Assembly: GCF_046630445.1 (NCBI RefSeq)
Contig: NC_092334.1
Location: 109,441,001 to 109,505,000, forward strand
Length of the DNA: 64,000 nt
Origin: Rutidosis leptorrhynchoides
Taxonomy: Eukaryota > Streptophyta > Magnoliopsida > Asterales > Asteraceae
Direction: 5' to 3'
The notes below the pieces were generated by a model, which had not been told where the DNA came from, did no database searches, and saw only the letters and a program-made list of their open reading frames with translations. A program made the position numbers and the translations under genes. This document shows positions 1 through 11,667 of this stretch, one piece after another; within the stretch, counting starts at the first letter, position 1; every line of letters begins with the position of its first letter.

Positions 1-254
1 ATATTTGGGGTACTTTTCATACACGTTGATTTTGCGTTAAATTTTTAAAAGTAGACAATTCCATAGCGAAACGCGGAGATGCACATATATTGTTAATTTA
101 AAATAACATTTAAATCTCTCACGGGTTATACCTTTTAGTTCGACTCGAGTTGCGCTTCAATGACATCATCGTTAGCCACAAAATAATTTTACTAAACGCA
201 ATAAAATACATTGAAAACCGAACCCCCGGCGCGAAGCGAGGGTTCGATAACTAG
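1..254 (+). mobile_element. Helitron 3' terminus (partial, runs off the left edge)
   Basis: A GC-rich hairpin has stem GAACCC (220-225) pairing with GGGTTC (240-245). Five bases later comes CTAG (251-254) followed by T. A short 3' hairpin plus CTRR abutting a T is the hallmark of a Helitron 3' end. The upstream sequence contains no ORF, so this is probably a non-autonomous copy whose 5' end lies outside the window. Confidence 0.5.
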
Positions 255-1534
255 TCATTACTAATAGCCATTGTATCTCCCAGGAAGTTCACAGCCTCAA
301 TTTTTGCAAAAGTAAGGGACACGTTTTAGTGCAACACGATGGTTTATTCAGAACATGTGCTTAATTAATGGTGGATATAAAGATTTAAAGAACATAAGTC
401 ATTAATTATTCCATCAACACAAAAAAGTGCAAAATAAAACATCGTAAAACATCACTATGCATTCACCCAATTACAAACTTGAAAAATAAAACTTAAAACT
501 CAAAAAGCAAATAGGTGTACTCTCTTAATCATATACTGTATATTATATCAGTTTCACAAAGCTTGAAGGTTAGTGATTAAAGATGAAAAATACATCCAAA
601 ATCGCTCATAATCAAACAAATTTATAGCATAAACGTCATTTAAGATGGAATATACAAATCTTGAAACAACTTAAAGGAATTAACAATTAGGATGTGCGTA
701 TAGAACCTGATGATCTTTGACAACAATCATGTAGAAGAATATCTTCTATCCCTCCTTGCTATCATGAACCCAAACTAATGTGGCGAATGGAGGTTAACAA
801 TTAAATTAATACACTTGCTAGATAGTACACCATTACATAATTATAATAAATTTTCATTTAGTATTCATACCTCCATTCACGATTTTTGAATTTGATGGTA
901 TCATTGGCAATTGGAGAAATAATCTAATGTAACGGAACCAATGAACATCTGTAATTACAATTTTTACTACCCAACAAAAATAAAACAGCAATCGATAAAG
1001 TGAAGAAGAAATCGACTGATTGTATAATACCCACCAAAACAAAACAACAATCGATAAATTCAAACAAATAAACACTAAAAGAAGAAGAAATCGACCGATT
1101 GTATAAAAACACAAAACGCTTGACTCATACTGTTAATGATGACGGGTATAGCTGCGAGAAAAAGATAGAAATCGGATCTATTAGATAACGATGAATAGAT
1201 GTGTGATTTTGTTGAGTCGCTCAATAAACTGATGAATTAATTAGATACCCTAATTAGGTAGCAATTGAAAACCCCTAAAATAAAGTATCGAAGAGGATGA
1301 AGACGTAGAACACACTGATTAAAAATGTGTGCAGTTAAGAATGAGAGAGATCCTAAATCTACGCCTGAAACTGCCGAATTAGGTTTATTTGATTTCAAAT
1401 TTTGGCCAGATGGACTTCCATGTCATCAAACGTATGATGTAAGAACCAATTAGAATTCAACATGTAGAATGTCATGTCAGCTTTTAATGAGAGGCCGACA
1501 CCTTTGATTTACATCCCTCGATTTATTATAGTTT

Positions 1535-1570
<36 letters not shown>
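255..1570. other. Intergenic AT-rich stretch, no gene seen
   Basis: No ORF longer than about 86 codons and no recognisable domain. It holds an imperfect direct duplication of about 75 bp (roughly 966-1105, both halves carrying an AGAAGAAATCGAC core), which explains the overlapping hydrophobic ORFs there. It ends in a (TAGA)n microsatellite at about 1535-1572. Confidence 0.6.

Positions 1571-1572
<2 letters not shown>
1535..1572. repeat. (TAGA)n microsatellite
   Basis: About nine tandem TAGA/GATA units, lying directly before the start of the duplicated TPR-gene 3' flank. Confidence 0.9.
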
Positions 1573-1853
1573 TCCCTTTATTTGCCAGCACTAAGCATTG
1601 TGCCAACATTGTAGTCCTAAACAAAAATGATCAAAAGGCATCTTCTACTGGAATGCATCTTACGGGAATTTGTTTTAACAAACATTAAAACTTGCATGAA
1701 TTTGCAAACAAACTCCAATTAGTCATTTTCTCAAACAAAAGTGACACTCATAGATCTATGCTTCTCAAGTTTGCAAACAAACAAGTAATACCAATTGACC
1801 ATAAATTATCTGAAAGATTAAAACCGACACAAAATTCGTAACAGTCAGCAATG
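1571..1853 (-). pseudogene. Duplicated 3' flank of the TPR/ferredoxin-like gene (left part)
   Basis: This stretch matches 57520-57810, the region just downstream of the intact TPR/ferredoxin-like gene, through shared blocks such as the conserved ACATTGTGCCAACATT motif and the AAACAAACTCCAAT motif. It stops at the gypsy insertion and resumes at 13408, so it is one half of a split paralogous fragment. No coding sequence lies in this half. Confidence 0.8.
1849..1853. repeat. Target-site duplication CAATG (left)
   Basis: CAATG directly precedes the left LTR and recurs at 13408-13412 after the right LTR. The paralogous site near 57820 lacks the element. Confidence 0.85.
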
Positions 1854-3408
1854 TGTGAAGACCCGTCCTAATCCATCCGGATGAAGTCCATATCGATTAT
1901 AAACGATTCACAACAGTTGATTACATTGCGAGGTACTTGACCTCTATATGATACATTTTACAAACACTGCATTCATTTTTGAAAAGACATTCTTTCATTA
2001 CATCTAAAGTTGACGGCATGCATACCATTTCATAATATATCTATCTATAATTGACTTAATAATAATAATCTTGATTAACTCAATGACTTGAATGCAACGT
2101 CTTTTGAAATATGTCTTGAATGACTCCAAGTAATATCTCTAAAATGAGCAAATGCACAGCGGAAGATTTCTTTCGTACCTGAGAATAAACATGCTTTCAA
2201 GTGTCAACCAAAAGGTTGGTGAGTTCATTATTTTAACATAAATAAACATTTCATAATTTTAATAGATCACAAGATTTCATATTTCCGTTTCTCGTAACCA
2301 TACGTCCCATGCATAGAGACAAAAATATCATTCATATGGATTGAACACCTGGTAACCGACATTCACAGTATACATATAAGAATATCCCCATCATTCCGGG
2401 ATCCTCCTTCGGACATGATATAAATTTCGAAGTACTAAAGCATCCGGTACTTTGGATGGGGCTTGTTGGGCCCGATAGATCTATCTTTAGAGTTCGCGTC
2501 AATTAGGGTGTCTGTTCCCTAATTCTTAGATTACCAGACTTAATAAAAAGGGGCATATTCGATTTCGATCATTCAACCATATAATGTAGTTTTAATTACT
2601 TGTGTCTATTTCGTAAAACAGTTATAAAAACAGCGCATGTATTCTCAGTCCCAAAAATATATATTGCAAAAGCATTTAAAAAGGGATTAATGAAACTCAC
2701 GCATATAAATATTGTAAAACAGTTAATAAAGCATTTGCATGTATTCTCAGCCCAAAAAAATGTAAAGAGTAAAAAGGGCAAATGAAACTCACAATACTGT
2801 ATTTTGTAGTAAAAATACATATGACGACATTGAACAAGTGCAGGGTTGGCCTCGGATTCACGAACCTATATCATTTGTATATATTAATACATATAATGGT
2901 AATCAAATAATTTCATTTATTAATCTTATAATATTTATATGTTAAGTGTTGTAATTATATGAATTTTATGAGAAATCCTAAGTAATATATATACTTTATG
3001 TATATTTTATATCCTAAATTATATGTTATCTATTTTTTTTATTTTGTATATACTTTTAAAATAATTAATATTTATACTTACGATTATATATATATTTATA
3101 TGTAATTAGTATCTTTATCAAAAGTCAATAACTTGCTATATGTAAGAATGTTAATATACCCCATATATAATTATATTTAATATGAATATCAGTATATTTT
3201 TATATATATAATATTTAGTTGTCATGAAAATATTAATGATAATGATAAAAAATGATAGTTTTCAAACATAATAATAATTATACTAATAATAATCTTAATG
3301 AAAATACTAATATTAATAATAGTGTCAAAATGTTAACTACTACTTATTTTGGCATGTGATAATAATAATAATAATAACTAATGATAAAAATACTACTAAC
3401 AATGACAA

Positions 3409-3409
<1 letters not shown>

Positions 3410-3498
<89 letters not shown>

Positions 3499-3576
3499 TA
3501 ATTAGATCATAATACTAATAATACTTACAATTCTAATTCTAATTCTAATTATAATACTAGGAATAATAATAACAAC

Positions 3577-3660
<84 letters not shown>
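3410..3660. repeat. (AAT)n microsatellite tracts in left LTR
   Basis: Two long AAT/ATA runs (3410-3496 and 3562-3660) with a short non-repeat spacer. The matching tracts in the right LTR differ in length and include some AAC units, as expected for slippage after insertion. Confidence 0.9.
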
Positions 3661-3664
<4 letters not shown>

Positions 3665-3706
3665 AAATAAATAAATTGGCTACCTTGATGAAATAGCTAA
3701 AAAGAT

Positions 3707-3787
3707 AAAAACTGCCATCGGCCGGGCTTGAACCCGCGACCTCCCGTTCACTCGAAACACCCTTAACCAATGAGCTGTTGCTCGATT
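3707..3787 (-). ncRNA. tRNA-derived (SINE-like) Pol III module in left LTR
   Basis: On the minus strand there is an A-box-like AGCTCATTGGT (3766-3776). About 30 bases on is a good B-box GGTTCAAGCCC (3724-3734), and soon after it a TTTTT run (3707-3711) that would terminate Pol III. The acceptor-stem halves do not pair, so this is not a functional tRNA gene. It looks like a tRNA-derived SINE head or tRNA pseudogene captured by the LTR. Confidence 0.55.
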
Positions 3788-5384
3788 TCTGATATAACAT
3801 GCAACCCAATTTTATTTAACTATTATATTTTCTGTTTCTAATTCTACCTCTTCCTCTTCAGCCTCACAGACCCGATCAGTTACAACATCGAATTAATTCT
3901 TGTTTTGGTTTAGGAATGATAACGAAAACAGCTTAATAATGGTTGTGTATTATTTTGATTATCAAAAAAAAAAATCAAAGTAGCAGTAACAAAAACAGTT
4001 CGTAGCAACCTCCTATGAACTCCTATCGTGATTTTTAAATTAAAAGCATTTTAGATCCAACTTACAACATGAAAAAGTTTACACTCGACTCCTTGAAAGT
4101 TTCTGGACAATCAATTTGATTTGAAACATCAAAACGAATACGAATTTGGCTATGAACCTGTCGTTTAACTTTTTGATAATTAAGGGTTGACTCCAAAATT
4201 CGAAATCGATAGACAGAATTGGACCTTGATAATTTGCAGGTAGTTTAAACGAAGATTTTCTAACCTATCTGCATTTACACATTTTGAAATTTCATTCGGA
4301 ATCGTGATTTGACAAAAAAAATAAATAAGAACAGAGGACGACTTTTAAAATTCTTGGAATTTCTGTTTTTTTTTTTTTTAAATCCTCAATTGCAGTGATA
4401 CACTAGCTGTATATAATATGGTGATCGAGTAAATGGATTTAGTGAAAACAATAGGATGAATTTTTGTTTTATAACAATTGAAGTCGACCGAAATCAGTTT
4501 TAAGGACAGAAATATGAAAAAAAAAATATATAACAAAAAAGGTGAAACAGATTGGTACTGGTTTTTGGATTGTTATAACACTGAATCTTGACAGAAACAA
4601 AAATCCAACTATAGTGTGAAAGATACATATAACAACTTGTACGATCTTTATTTATATAATTTATATAATTGAAATTAATATTAATAATAATAAATAATTA
4701 AATATATTAGTAATAGTAATAATTATATAAATAATAATTATAAATAATAATGCTACTAATAAAAAAAATTATAATAGTGATAACAATAATAGATCTTGTT
4801 ATTTTTGATAAATAATATCTATGATATAAGAATATGATATAAGAATATTGATATTAGTATTGGTATTATTAATGCAAGTAATGATAAAATTATTATAACG
4901 ACTACAATATAAATTTATATTTACAGTTAATATATACAATTTACTAATCATGTAATTTTTAATGATTATGTATATAGCAACTTTCATTAAGTATAAATTT
5001 CTTATATATACATATATATATTTTACAATATACATATTCTAATATAATAATTATTTATAGATATCTTATATTTATATATAAATTCATTTTTATATACAAC
5101 TTAATCACTTATACCTTATCTTACATATTTAGTTTTAGATATCAATTGTATTTTATTATTTTACATTCTTGTATATATATACACTTTATATTGATATATT
5201 TATATATACATGTATATTTATAAACAATTATTCATGAATCCTCGGGCACAGTCAGATGGTAATTGATTACATGATTATAGATTTCAAAAAATTTCGAGAC
5301 TCAACATTACAGATTTTTGCTTATCGTGTCGGAAACATGTAAAGATTAAGTTTAAATTTGGTCGGAAATTCCCGGGTCATCACA

Positions 5385-5420
5385 GTACCTACCCGTTAAA
5401 GAAATTTCGTCCCGAAATTT
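5385..5420 (-). other. 3' junction of element interior, polypurine-tract region
   Basis: On the minus strand this reads CGGGACGAAATTTC, then an AACGGGTAGGTAC run, directly before the 3' LTR. The position is that of the plus-strand primer of gypsy elements. The GGGTAGG portion is the best polypurine candidate but is short and interrupted by T. Confidence 0.5.
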
Positions 5421-6569
5421 GAGTGAGGTCGTCATGGCTAACAATAAATATGTTTTCCTGACGAATATGAGTTGATTAATAGAGTTTTATCATTAATGAC
5501 TAATATAGATAACATAATTCGATTATTCGAAGAGCACGAATGAAGCTATCACAAAAGAGTGAAATGAATAAATGAAGTTTGGTTTTTTTTTTTTTTTTTT
5601 TTTTTACGTTGTCTTGGTTGAATTCCGGAATTCAAGGGATTCAAAAGAAAATCTTGGAAATCTATAAGATCTGATTCTTCGAGATTTAAGAAAATTAGGA
5701 TCTCTTTAATTAAATGCGATGATCTGCCTCGATTACTATGTCTGATATTTCTATTATAAATTAAGCTCTTCCGTTCCATTATTCTCACCATTCCTATACT
5801 TTCTTTCTTGGTTCATATACCCAAAATATTGTGAAAATGCTTAATCTAGTTCTAATCCTTGTCCTTATTCTTACTATCATAACAATCATTCTCCTTTTCC
5901 AACTTCCACCGGAGGAATCCGTCTATTTCTACTATGCTTTAGGGATTATTGTATTTATAATCCTCCCGTGTCTTTATATTGCTATACGCACTGATATCCA
6001 CAGTTTGTAATTTTGGTGTTGTTGTCGGGCTTTATATCTTTCCTTATATTTCAATGTCCCTATATCTGTTTTCTATAATCATTGTCATCCACAGTTAATA
6101 CTTCTTCCTCTTTGCTGCGATTTATACTCCAATTTCTATTTCTTTTGGAGCTTTGTCCCTTCTTTTCTTCTTTTTACGATTGGACATCTCTTGTAATGGT
6201 CCAAAATTCGTAAGTATGGAGTTTCGAATGAATATAATATTCTAACCAAGAAAGAACGTAATAACACGATTTGATTTGTCAAATTACTAGAGTCACTGAG
6301 AATAGAACTATCAAGAATATATCTTCTTGATATGTTCAGAAGTTAATTAGAATGAAAGAGTTATGTAACATGTCACCTGATGACGTTATAATCTGTGAAT
6401 CATCATGTTCCATTTAGAAACTCAGCATGACTTACTGTAATATAATCACGTTGATCAAGTGTCATTATATTATACTAACTCATGCATCAGTTTCCAACAT
6501 TACTTCAATAGCATTCATATTTTTAGCTCGAAATTTTACAGAATATAGAAACTAACAGTTTCTATATGA

Positions 6570-7200
6570 TGTAATACTGATAGCACGAAGAGATTAATGA
6601 TTTCAGATAAGAATAGTTATAAAAATATCTTCAGAAATATGAAGGATATTTATAATGAAAGATATGATAATATCTTTGAATATCTAAGATCAGAGGATGA
6701 TGGAAACTATTGTCTGCAAGGGTTTAGAGTAAGGAGCAAGATATTCACTAAAGACTTTAGCAGACATTGAATCATTTGGATTCTTTGAAGTCAAACTTAT
6801 TCTTTGTGATTTGTCCACGACTTTCATCCTAGTTTCGCATAATCTGCTTTTCGGTACTAAATTTTCTATTGAATGTTTCCAATATAATGATACACAGGAA
6901 GCACGAAGAGGTATATAATTTTGGACGAGAATATTTATGAAAATATCCTCAGAAATATCGAAGATATTGAGGATGATATTTTGGAATTTCTAAGTTCGGT
7001 GGTTGATGGAGAAAGATTTTCCGCAAGATTTTAACATGAGCACAGAGCAAGATATTCGTTGAAGGTTTCATCGGATTCAGAATTACCTGGATTCTTTAAA
7101 TATATAGTATGGTCCTTGTATTTGTCCTTGGTCTCCTTTGTGGTTAGCTCAATCCGTTTTCCACTTCCAGCTTTTCTGAGCTTTTCCAACATACTATACT
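6570..7200. repeat. Degenerate tandem duplication of about 315 bp
   Basis: The block starting near 6575 (AGCACGAAGAG) recurs near 6898 with the same starting motif. Both copies share in order GAATA.TTAT.AAAATATC, CAGAAATAT, a GATGGA/GATGGAGAAA stretch, GAGCAAGATATTC and GGATTCTTT. The copies are clearly diverged, so the duplication is much older than the LTR pair. Confidence 0.7.
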
Positions 7201-8061
7201 TTATCATCAAACTTTCGATGATTATGGTCGTTTACGGTTGTCTATGGTTTCTGCTGCTTCATTCAGCTTTTTCAACATTTAGAGTATTGATTTGTGACTG
7301 GGTGCTTTTCAGAATTTCCGAATAGAAGATCATTATTTTAAGATATAAATGTTATACATATAACTGTTGATGTAGATATGTTGTAAGTTTTCAAAGTACT
7401 GCTTGCCGATTCTTCTACATTTACTGCTACCATATCTGAATCATTGGTTATCGATCTGAGGTGATTTCAAGAGAATTGTGTTTTTAGATGATTAAACGCT
7501 GACGGTAATATGGTGGAATATAAAAGGTTCCCCTGTAACAATAAAAGAGCATACATATAAATCAAGGTGATAATAAGGTTGTTTCGAACGAAAAGTCGAA
7601 GTTGATTTGCTGGAGCTGTGACAAAATTTGCTACTTTGAAAGGAATTACCAAGTTATTTTGGGTAATAATAACACTAAGGAATTAGCACAACTATGTGTT
7701 AAATGTTTACTCAGTTTCCGAGAGTTTTTCAGATGTATAACTAAATGCATCAATCTTTTCTCCCGTAGATGAAGTGCGGTTGATTCATCCCATCGATTGA
7801 AGTGTTTTCAAGAATCATGAAAGGTTTGAACGCAGATTGTAATTGTGATGATACGAATGGGGTTTAAAATGAAATCAAGTGGCAAACTTGAAGAATTGTT
7901 TAGTTTCATATGTTATAATCAATATTTTAATTCATTTTAATTGTTCAGTGTTGGTAGTCCACAGTAACAGTCCAGTAATTCATATATAGTTTAATATATA
8001 ATATTTGAATTAATTAATAAGTTTCGTGACCCGTATACGTCTCAGACTCGATCACAACTCA

Positions 8062-8064
<3 letters not shown>

Positions 8065-8126
<62 letters not shown>
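8065..8126. repeat. (TA)n microsatellite
   Basis: About 30 uninterrupted TA units inside the gypsy interior. Confidence 0.95.
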
Positions 8127-8128
<2 letters not shown>

Positions 8129-8799
8129 TGGGTCGATATGATATGTCAAAACATTGTATACGTGTCCCGATATTTAAAGTGCGTAAAATAACAGAAATTA
8201 AATAACGATAAATAAAATTGCGAGAATATAAATTGCGATAAAATAAATTGCGATAATTAAATTGCGATAAATAAAGTGTAATACGGAATTAACAGTTAGC
8301 TAGGAACAGTTAGCTAGGATTTTGTTAGTGTGGTTTCTTAATAAAATTTAATATTGTTAATTAGTCTGTTTCTAATCAATTTTTATTGTGTCCATTATTT
8401 CTTCATTATGCCACTTGTTGGATTCTGATAGGTCAAAATCCAAATATGAAATTGAATTTGAATGAAAATAGTTATTCTTTGGTGAACGGATACATATCTC
8501 GGTGGTTGTAAATAGGATAGTGAATAACTGTTGAATCAGATTCAAAGAATATACAGTGTAACTTATTAATGTGAAATTTAAATATTCCTCGGGTATTACC
8601 TACCAGTTAAAATATTTTCACCATTAACAGTTTGTACAAGAGAATTTTTAATTACAATCTTTATGAAAACATATATACATATATATTTTCTTCAGATATA
8701 ATCATGAATTTAATGAGTTAATGTGATATTAATCTCATTTGATTTACCATTAGAATAAGAATATATAATATCTAAAACATTAGAGATTACATAATTGCC

Positions 8800-9079
8800 A
8801 TGTCGAATGAAAATAAAATAGATAGGACGATACGTAGAACGATGATTATACTCGAGATACAGAATGAGATGTCGAAGCTGGTGATGCGGATGTTGTTGTT
8901 GTTGGTACTGGTTATGCTGCTGGTGCTGCTGATGGTGGTACTGTTGCTGTTGGGGTTACAAGTGTTGCTAGTGCTGAGATTGATGATGATGTTGGTGTAG
9001 TAAGTATAACTTGTAATTCACGCACCATTCTTGTCAGGGTTTCTATCCTACCCTCTATCATTTCTATCCATCCACTCAT
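8800..9079 (-). pseudogene. Degenerate continuation of the gag-like reading frame
   Basis: Directly after the stop of the 135-aa ORF, the same minus-strand frame continues with an M-x-x-W-I-E-M-I-E-G-R-I-E-type segment and then a Thr/Pro/Ala/Ser-rich low-complexity stretch with further stops. A coiled-coil segment followed by a Pro/Thr-rich linker is common in plant gypsy Gag N-termini. I read this as a decayed part of Gag. Confidence 0.45.
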
Positions 9080-9487
9080 CTAATTCGATAGATCTTGGTT
9101 ATCAATTTGAAGTTCCCTAACTTCTTCTAATATTCCCCTTCGATTGGTATTCGGAAATAGAGGTTGAATATTTTCTGAGATTGCAGTAACGCGACCTTCG
9201 AGGTGGAAAACTTTAGCAAGAAGGGTGAATACAGTATTGCGCATAGGTTCACCGGTGAGTACATCGTTTTCTCCGATGTTAGGAGGTAAGTTTGGTTCGC
9301 GGTAGGGCTCGCCTTCTTCATTTCTCCATCGAGTGAGTAAGTCTCGGACCCACTCCCATTTCCTCCAGAAAGAAAAATAACTAAATGGTTGAGGCACTTC
9401 CTGTTCATTGACTTCGGAGTCTGCTTCAATATACATCTCGAAATCGCTTTCGAAACTAATGGAATCCAAGCTAGGTGTAGGATCCAT
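9080..9487 (-). CDS. Gag-like N-terminal fragment, 135 aa
   Basis: This is the only convincing ORF in the element interior. It starts MDPTPSLDS about 370 bp downstream of the PBS in element sense, the usual place for gag. The protein is acidic, with a W-R-K-W-E-W-V-R-D-L segment near residues 41-50 and a helical C-terminal third (about 85-130) rich in Leu, Glu and Arg. It has no CCHC zinc knuckle or protease motif and is far shorter than a full Gag (usually 300 aa or more). The same frame carries on past the stop in decayed form. In a parasitic element such a fragment may be kept only because it overlaps RNA packaging signals. Assignment as Gag rests on position and general composition, so it is moderate. 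Confidence 0.5.
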   Translation of the reverse strand: MDPTPSLDSISFESDFEMYIEADSEVNEQEVPQPFSYFSFWRKWEWVRDLLTRWRNEEGEPYREPNLPPNIGENDVLTGEPMRNTVFTLLAKVFHLEGRVTAISENIQPLFPNTNRRGILEEVRELQIDNQDLSN

Positions 9488-9855
9488 CTCTCACGATCAG
9501 TTAAAGGGTTTTGATATGAAATGATTTTCGAATATCAAATGATATTCTTAATTATATATAGAATATCTATACATACTTCCAAAGATCCCGTGAATTACGG
9601 AGAAAATTAAGGAAACGTGTCAGATAAAGTCTACAGTGACAGATACGCTAAGATATGGATTTTGTCTATACACTATTCATGCAATCATTGCAGTAAGATG
9701 TGTCTAGACTAAGAATAATAAGCAGGTAATTTTCGACACGAAATGATAAGCAAAACTTTTGACATGCAGACACGGTCGAAGTCCAGACTCACTAATGCAT
9801 CCTAACGACTTATCAGTTAGACACACTAATGCAGACTTGGTTCGCTAAGACCACC

Positions 9856-9867
9856 GCTCTGATACCA
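9856..9867 (-). other. Primer-binding site (tRNA-iMet type)
   Basis: The plus strand reads GCTCTGATACCA, the complement of TGGTATCAGAGC. It lies two bases from the right LTR and fixes the element's orientation as minus. Confidence 0.9.
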
Positions 9868-9869
9868 AC

Positions 9870-11423
9870 TGTGAAGACCCGTCCTAATCCATCCGGATGA
9901 AGTCCATATCGATTATAAACGATTCACAACAGTTGATTACATTGCGAGGTACTTGACCTCTATATGATACATTTTACAAACACTGCATTCATTTTTGAAA
10001 AGACATTCTTTCATTACATCTAAAGTTGACGGCATGCATACCATTTCATAATATATCTATCTATAATTGACTTAATAATAATAATCTTGATTAACTCAAT
10101 GACTTGAATGCAACGTCTTTTGAAATATGTCATGAATGACTCCAAGTAATATCTCTAAAATGAGCAAATGCACAGCGGAAGATTTCTTTCGTACCTGAGA
10201 ATAAACATGCTTTCAAGTGTCAACCAAAAGGTTGGTGAGTTCATTATTTTAACATAAATAAACATTTCATAATTTTAATAAACCACAAGATTTCATATTT
10301 CCGTTTCTCGTAACCATACATCCCATGCATAGAGACAAAAATATCATTCATATGGATTGAACACCTGGTAACCGACATTCACAGTATACATATAAGAATA
10401 TCCCCATCATTCTGGGATCCTCCTTCGGACATGATATAAATTTCGAAGTACTAAAGCATCCGGTACTTTGGATGGGGCTTGTTGGGCCCGATAGATCTAT
10501 CTTTAGAGTTCGCGTCAATTAGGGTGTCTGTTCCCTAATTCTTAGATTACCAGACTTAATAAAAAGGGGCATATTCGATTTCGATCATTCAACCATATAA
10601 TGTAGTTTTAATTACTTGTGTCTATTTCGTAAAACAGTTATAAAAACAGCGCATGTATTCTCAGTCCCAAAAATATATATTGCAAAAGCATTTAAAAAGG
10701 GATTAATGAAACTCACGCATATAAATATTGTAAAACAGTTAATAAAGCATTTGCATGTATTCTCAGCCCAAAAAAATGTAAAGAGTAAAAAGGGCAAATG
10801 AAACTCACAATACTGTATTTTGTAGTAAAAATACATATGACGACATTGAACAAGTGCAGGGTTGACCTCGAATTCACGAACCTATATCATTTGTATATAT
10901 TAATACATATAATGGTAATCAAATAATTTCATTTATTAATCTTATAATATTTATATGTTAAGTGTTGTAATTATATGAATTTTATGAGAAATCCTAAGTA
11001 ATATATATACTTTATGTATATTTTATATCCTAAATTATATGTTATCTATTTTTTTTATTTTGTATATACTTTTAAAATAATTAATATTTATACTTACGAT
11101 TATATATATATATTTATATGTAATTAGTATCTTTATCAAAAGTCAATAACTTGCTATAAGTAAGAATGTTAATATACCCCATATATAATTATATTTAATA
11201 TGAATATCAATATATTTTTATATATATAATATTTAGTTGTCATGAAAATATTAATGATAATGATAAAAAATGATAGTTTTCAAACATAATAATAATTATA
11301 CTAATAATAATCTTAATGAAAATACTAATATTAATAATAGTGTCAAAATGTTAACTACTACTTATTTTGGCATGTGATAATAATAATAATAACTAATGAT
11401 AAAAATACTACTAACAATGACAA

Positions 11424-11495
<72 letters not shown>

Positions 11496-11600
11496 TAATT
11501 AGATCATAATACTAATAATACTTACAATTCTAATTCTAATTCTAATTATAATACTAGGAATAATAATAACAACAATAATAACAACAACAACAACAACAAC

Positions 11601-11667
<67 letters not shown>

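Larger units (their letters stand above)
1854..5384 (-). repeat. LTR, left copy (3' LTR in element sense)
   Basis: On the minus strand it begins TGTGATGACCCGGGAATT and ends GGTCTTCACA. It carries a roughly 95-bp tandem dimer (about 2618-2805), long AAT microsatellites (3410-3496 and 3562-3660) and a tRNA-like Pol III module (3707-3787). The small ORFs inside it recur almost unchanged in the other LTR. That reflects LTR identity, not coding function. Confidence 0.93.
5421..8775 (-). other. Non-coding interior of the gypsy element
   Basis: About 3.4 kb occupies the place where pol would be expected. There are no RT, integrase or protease motifs in any frame, and the longest ORF is under 90 codons. 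It contains a degenerate tandem duplication (about 6570-7200) and a (TA)n run (8065-8126). Near 8590 a motif CGGGTATTACCTACC resembles the pre-LTR motif at 5385, which hints at an older internal rearrangement. Confidence 0.7.

Noticed and set aside
854-1114. Hydrophobic 86-codon ORF resembling a membrane protein
   Set aside because: It is produced by an imperfect DNA duplication in AT-rich sequence; the hydrophobic look comes from A/T-rich codons.
2596-2820. Overlapping ORFs on both strands, repeated exactly at 10612-10836
   Set aside because: Their identity reflects LTR duplication, and they lie over a tandem 95-bp repeat; no protein features.
3707-3787. Functional tRNA gene
   Set aside because: Internal boxes are good, but the acceptor stem does not pair and no proper cloverleaf can be drawn by eye.
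3549-3809. ORF of 86 codons with a long Leu run on the minus strand (and its twin at 11546-11812)
   Set aside because: The Leu run is a translated AAT microsatellite and the start is the tRNA-like module; it is non-coding LTR sequence.
9127-9429. 100-codon ORF overlapping the gag-like frame on the same strand
   Set aside because: It is a shadow in another frame with unlikely composition; the 135-aa frame begins at the proper place and continues past its stop.
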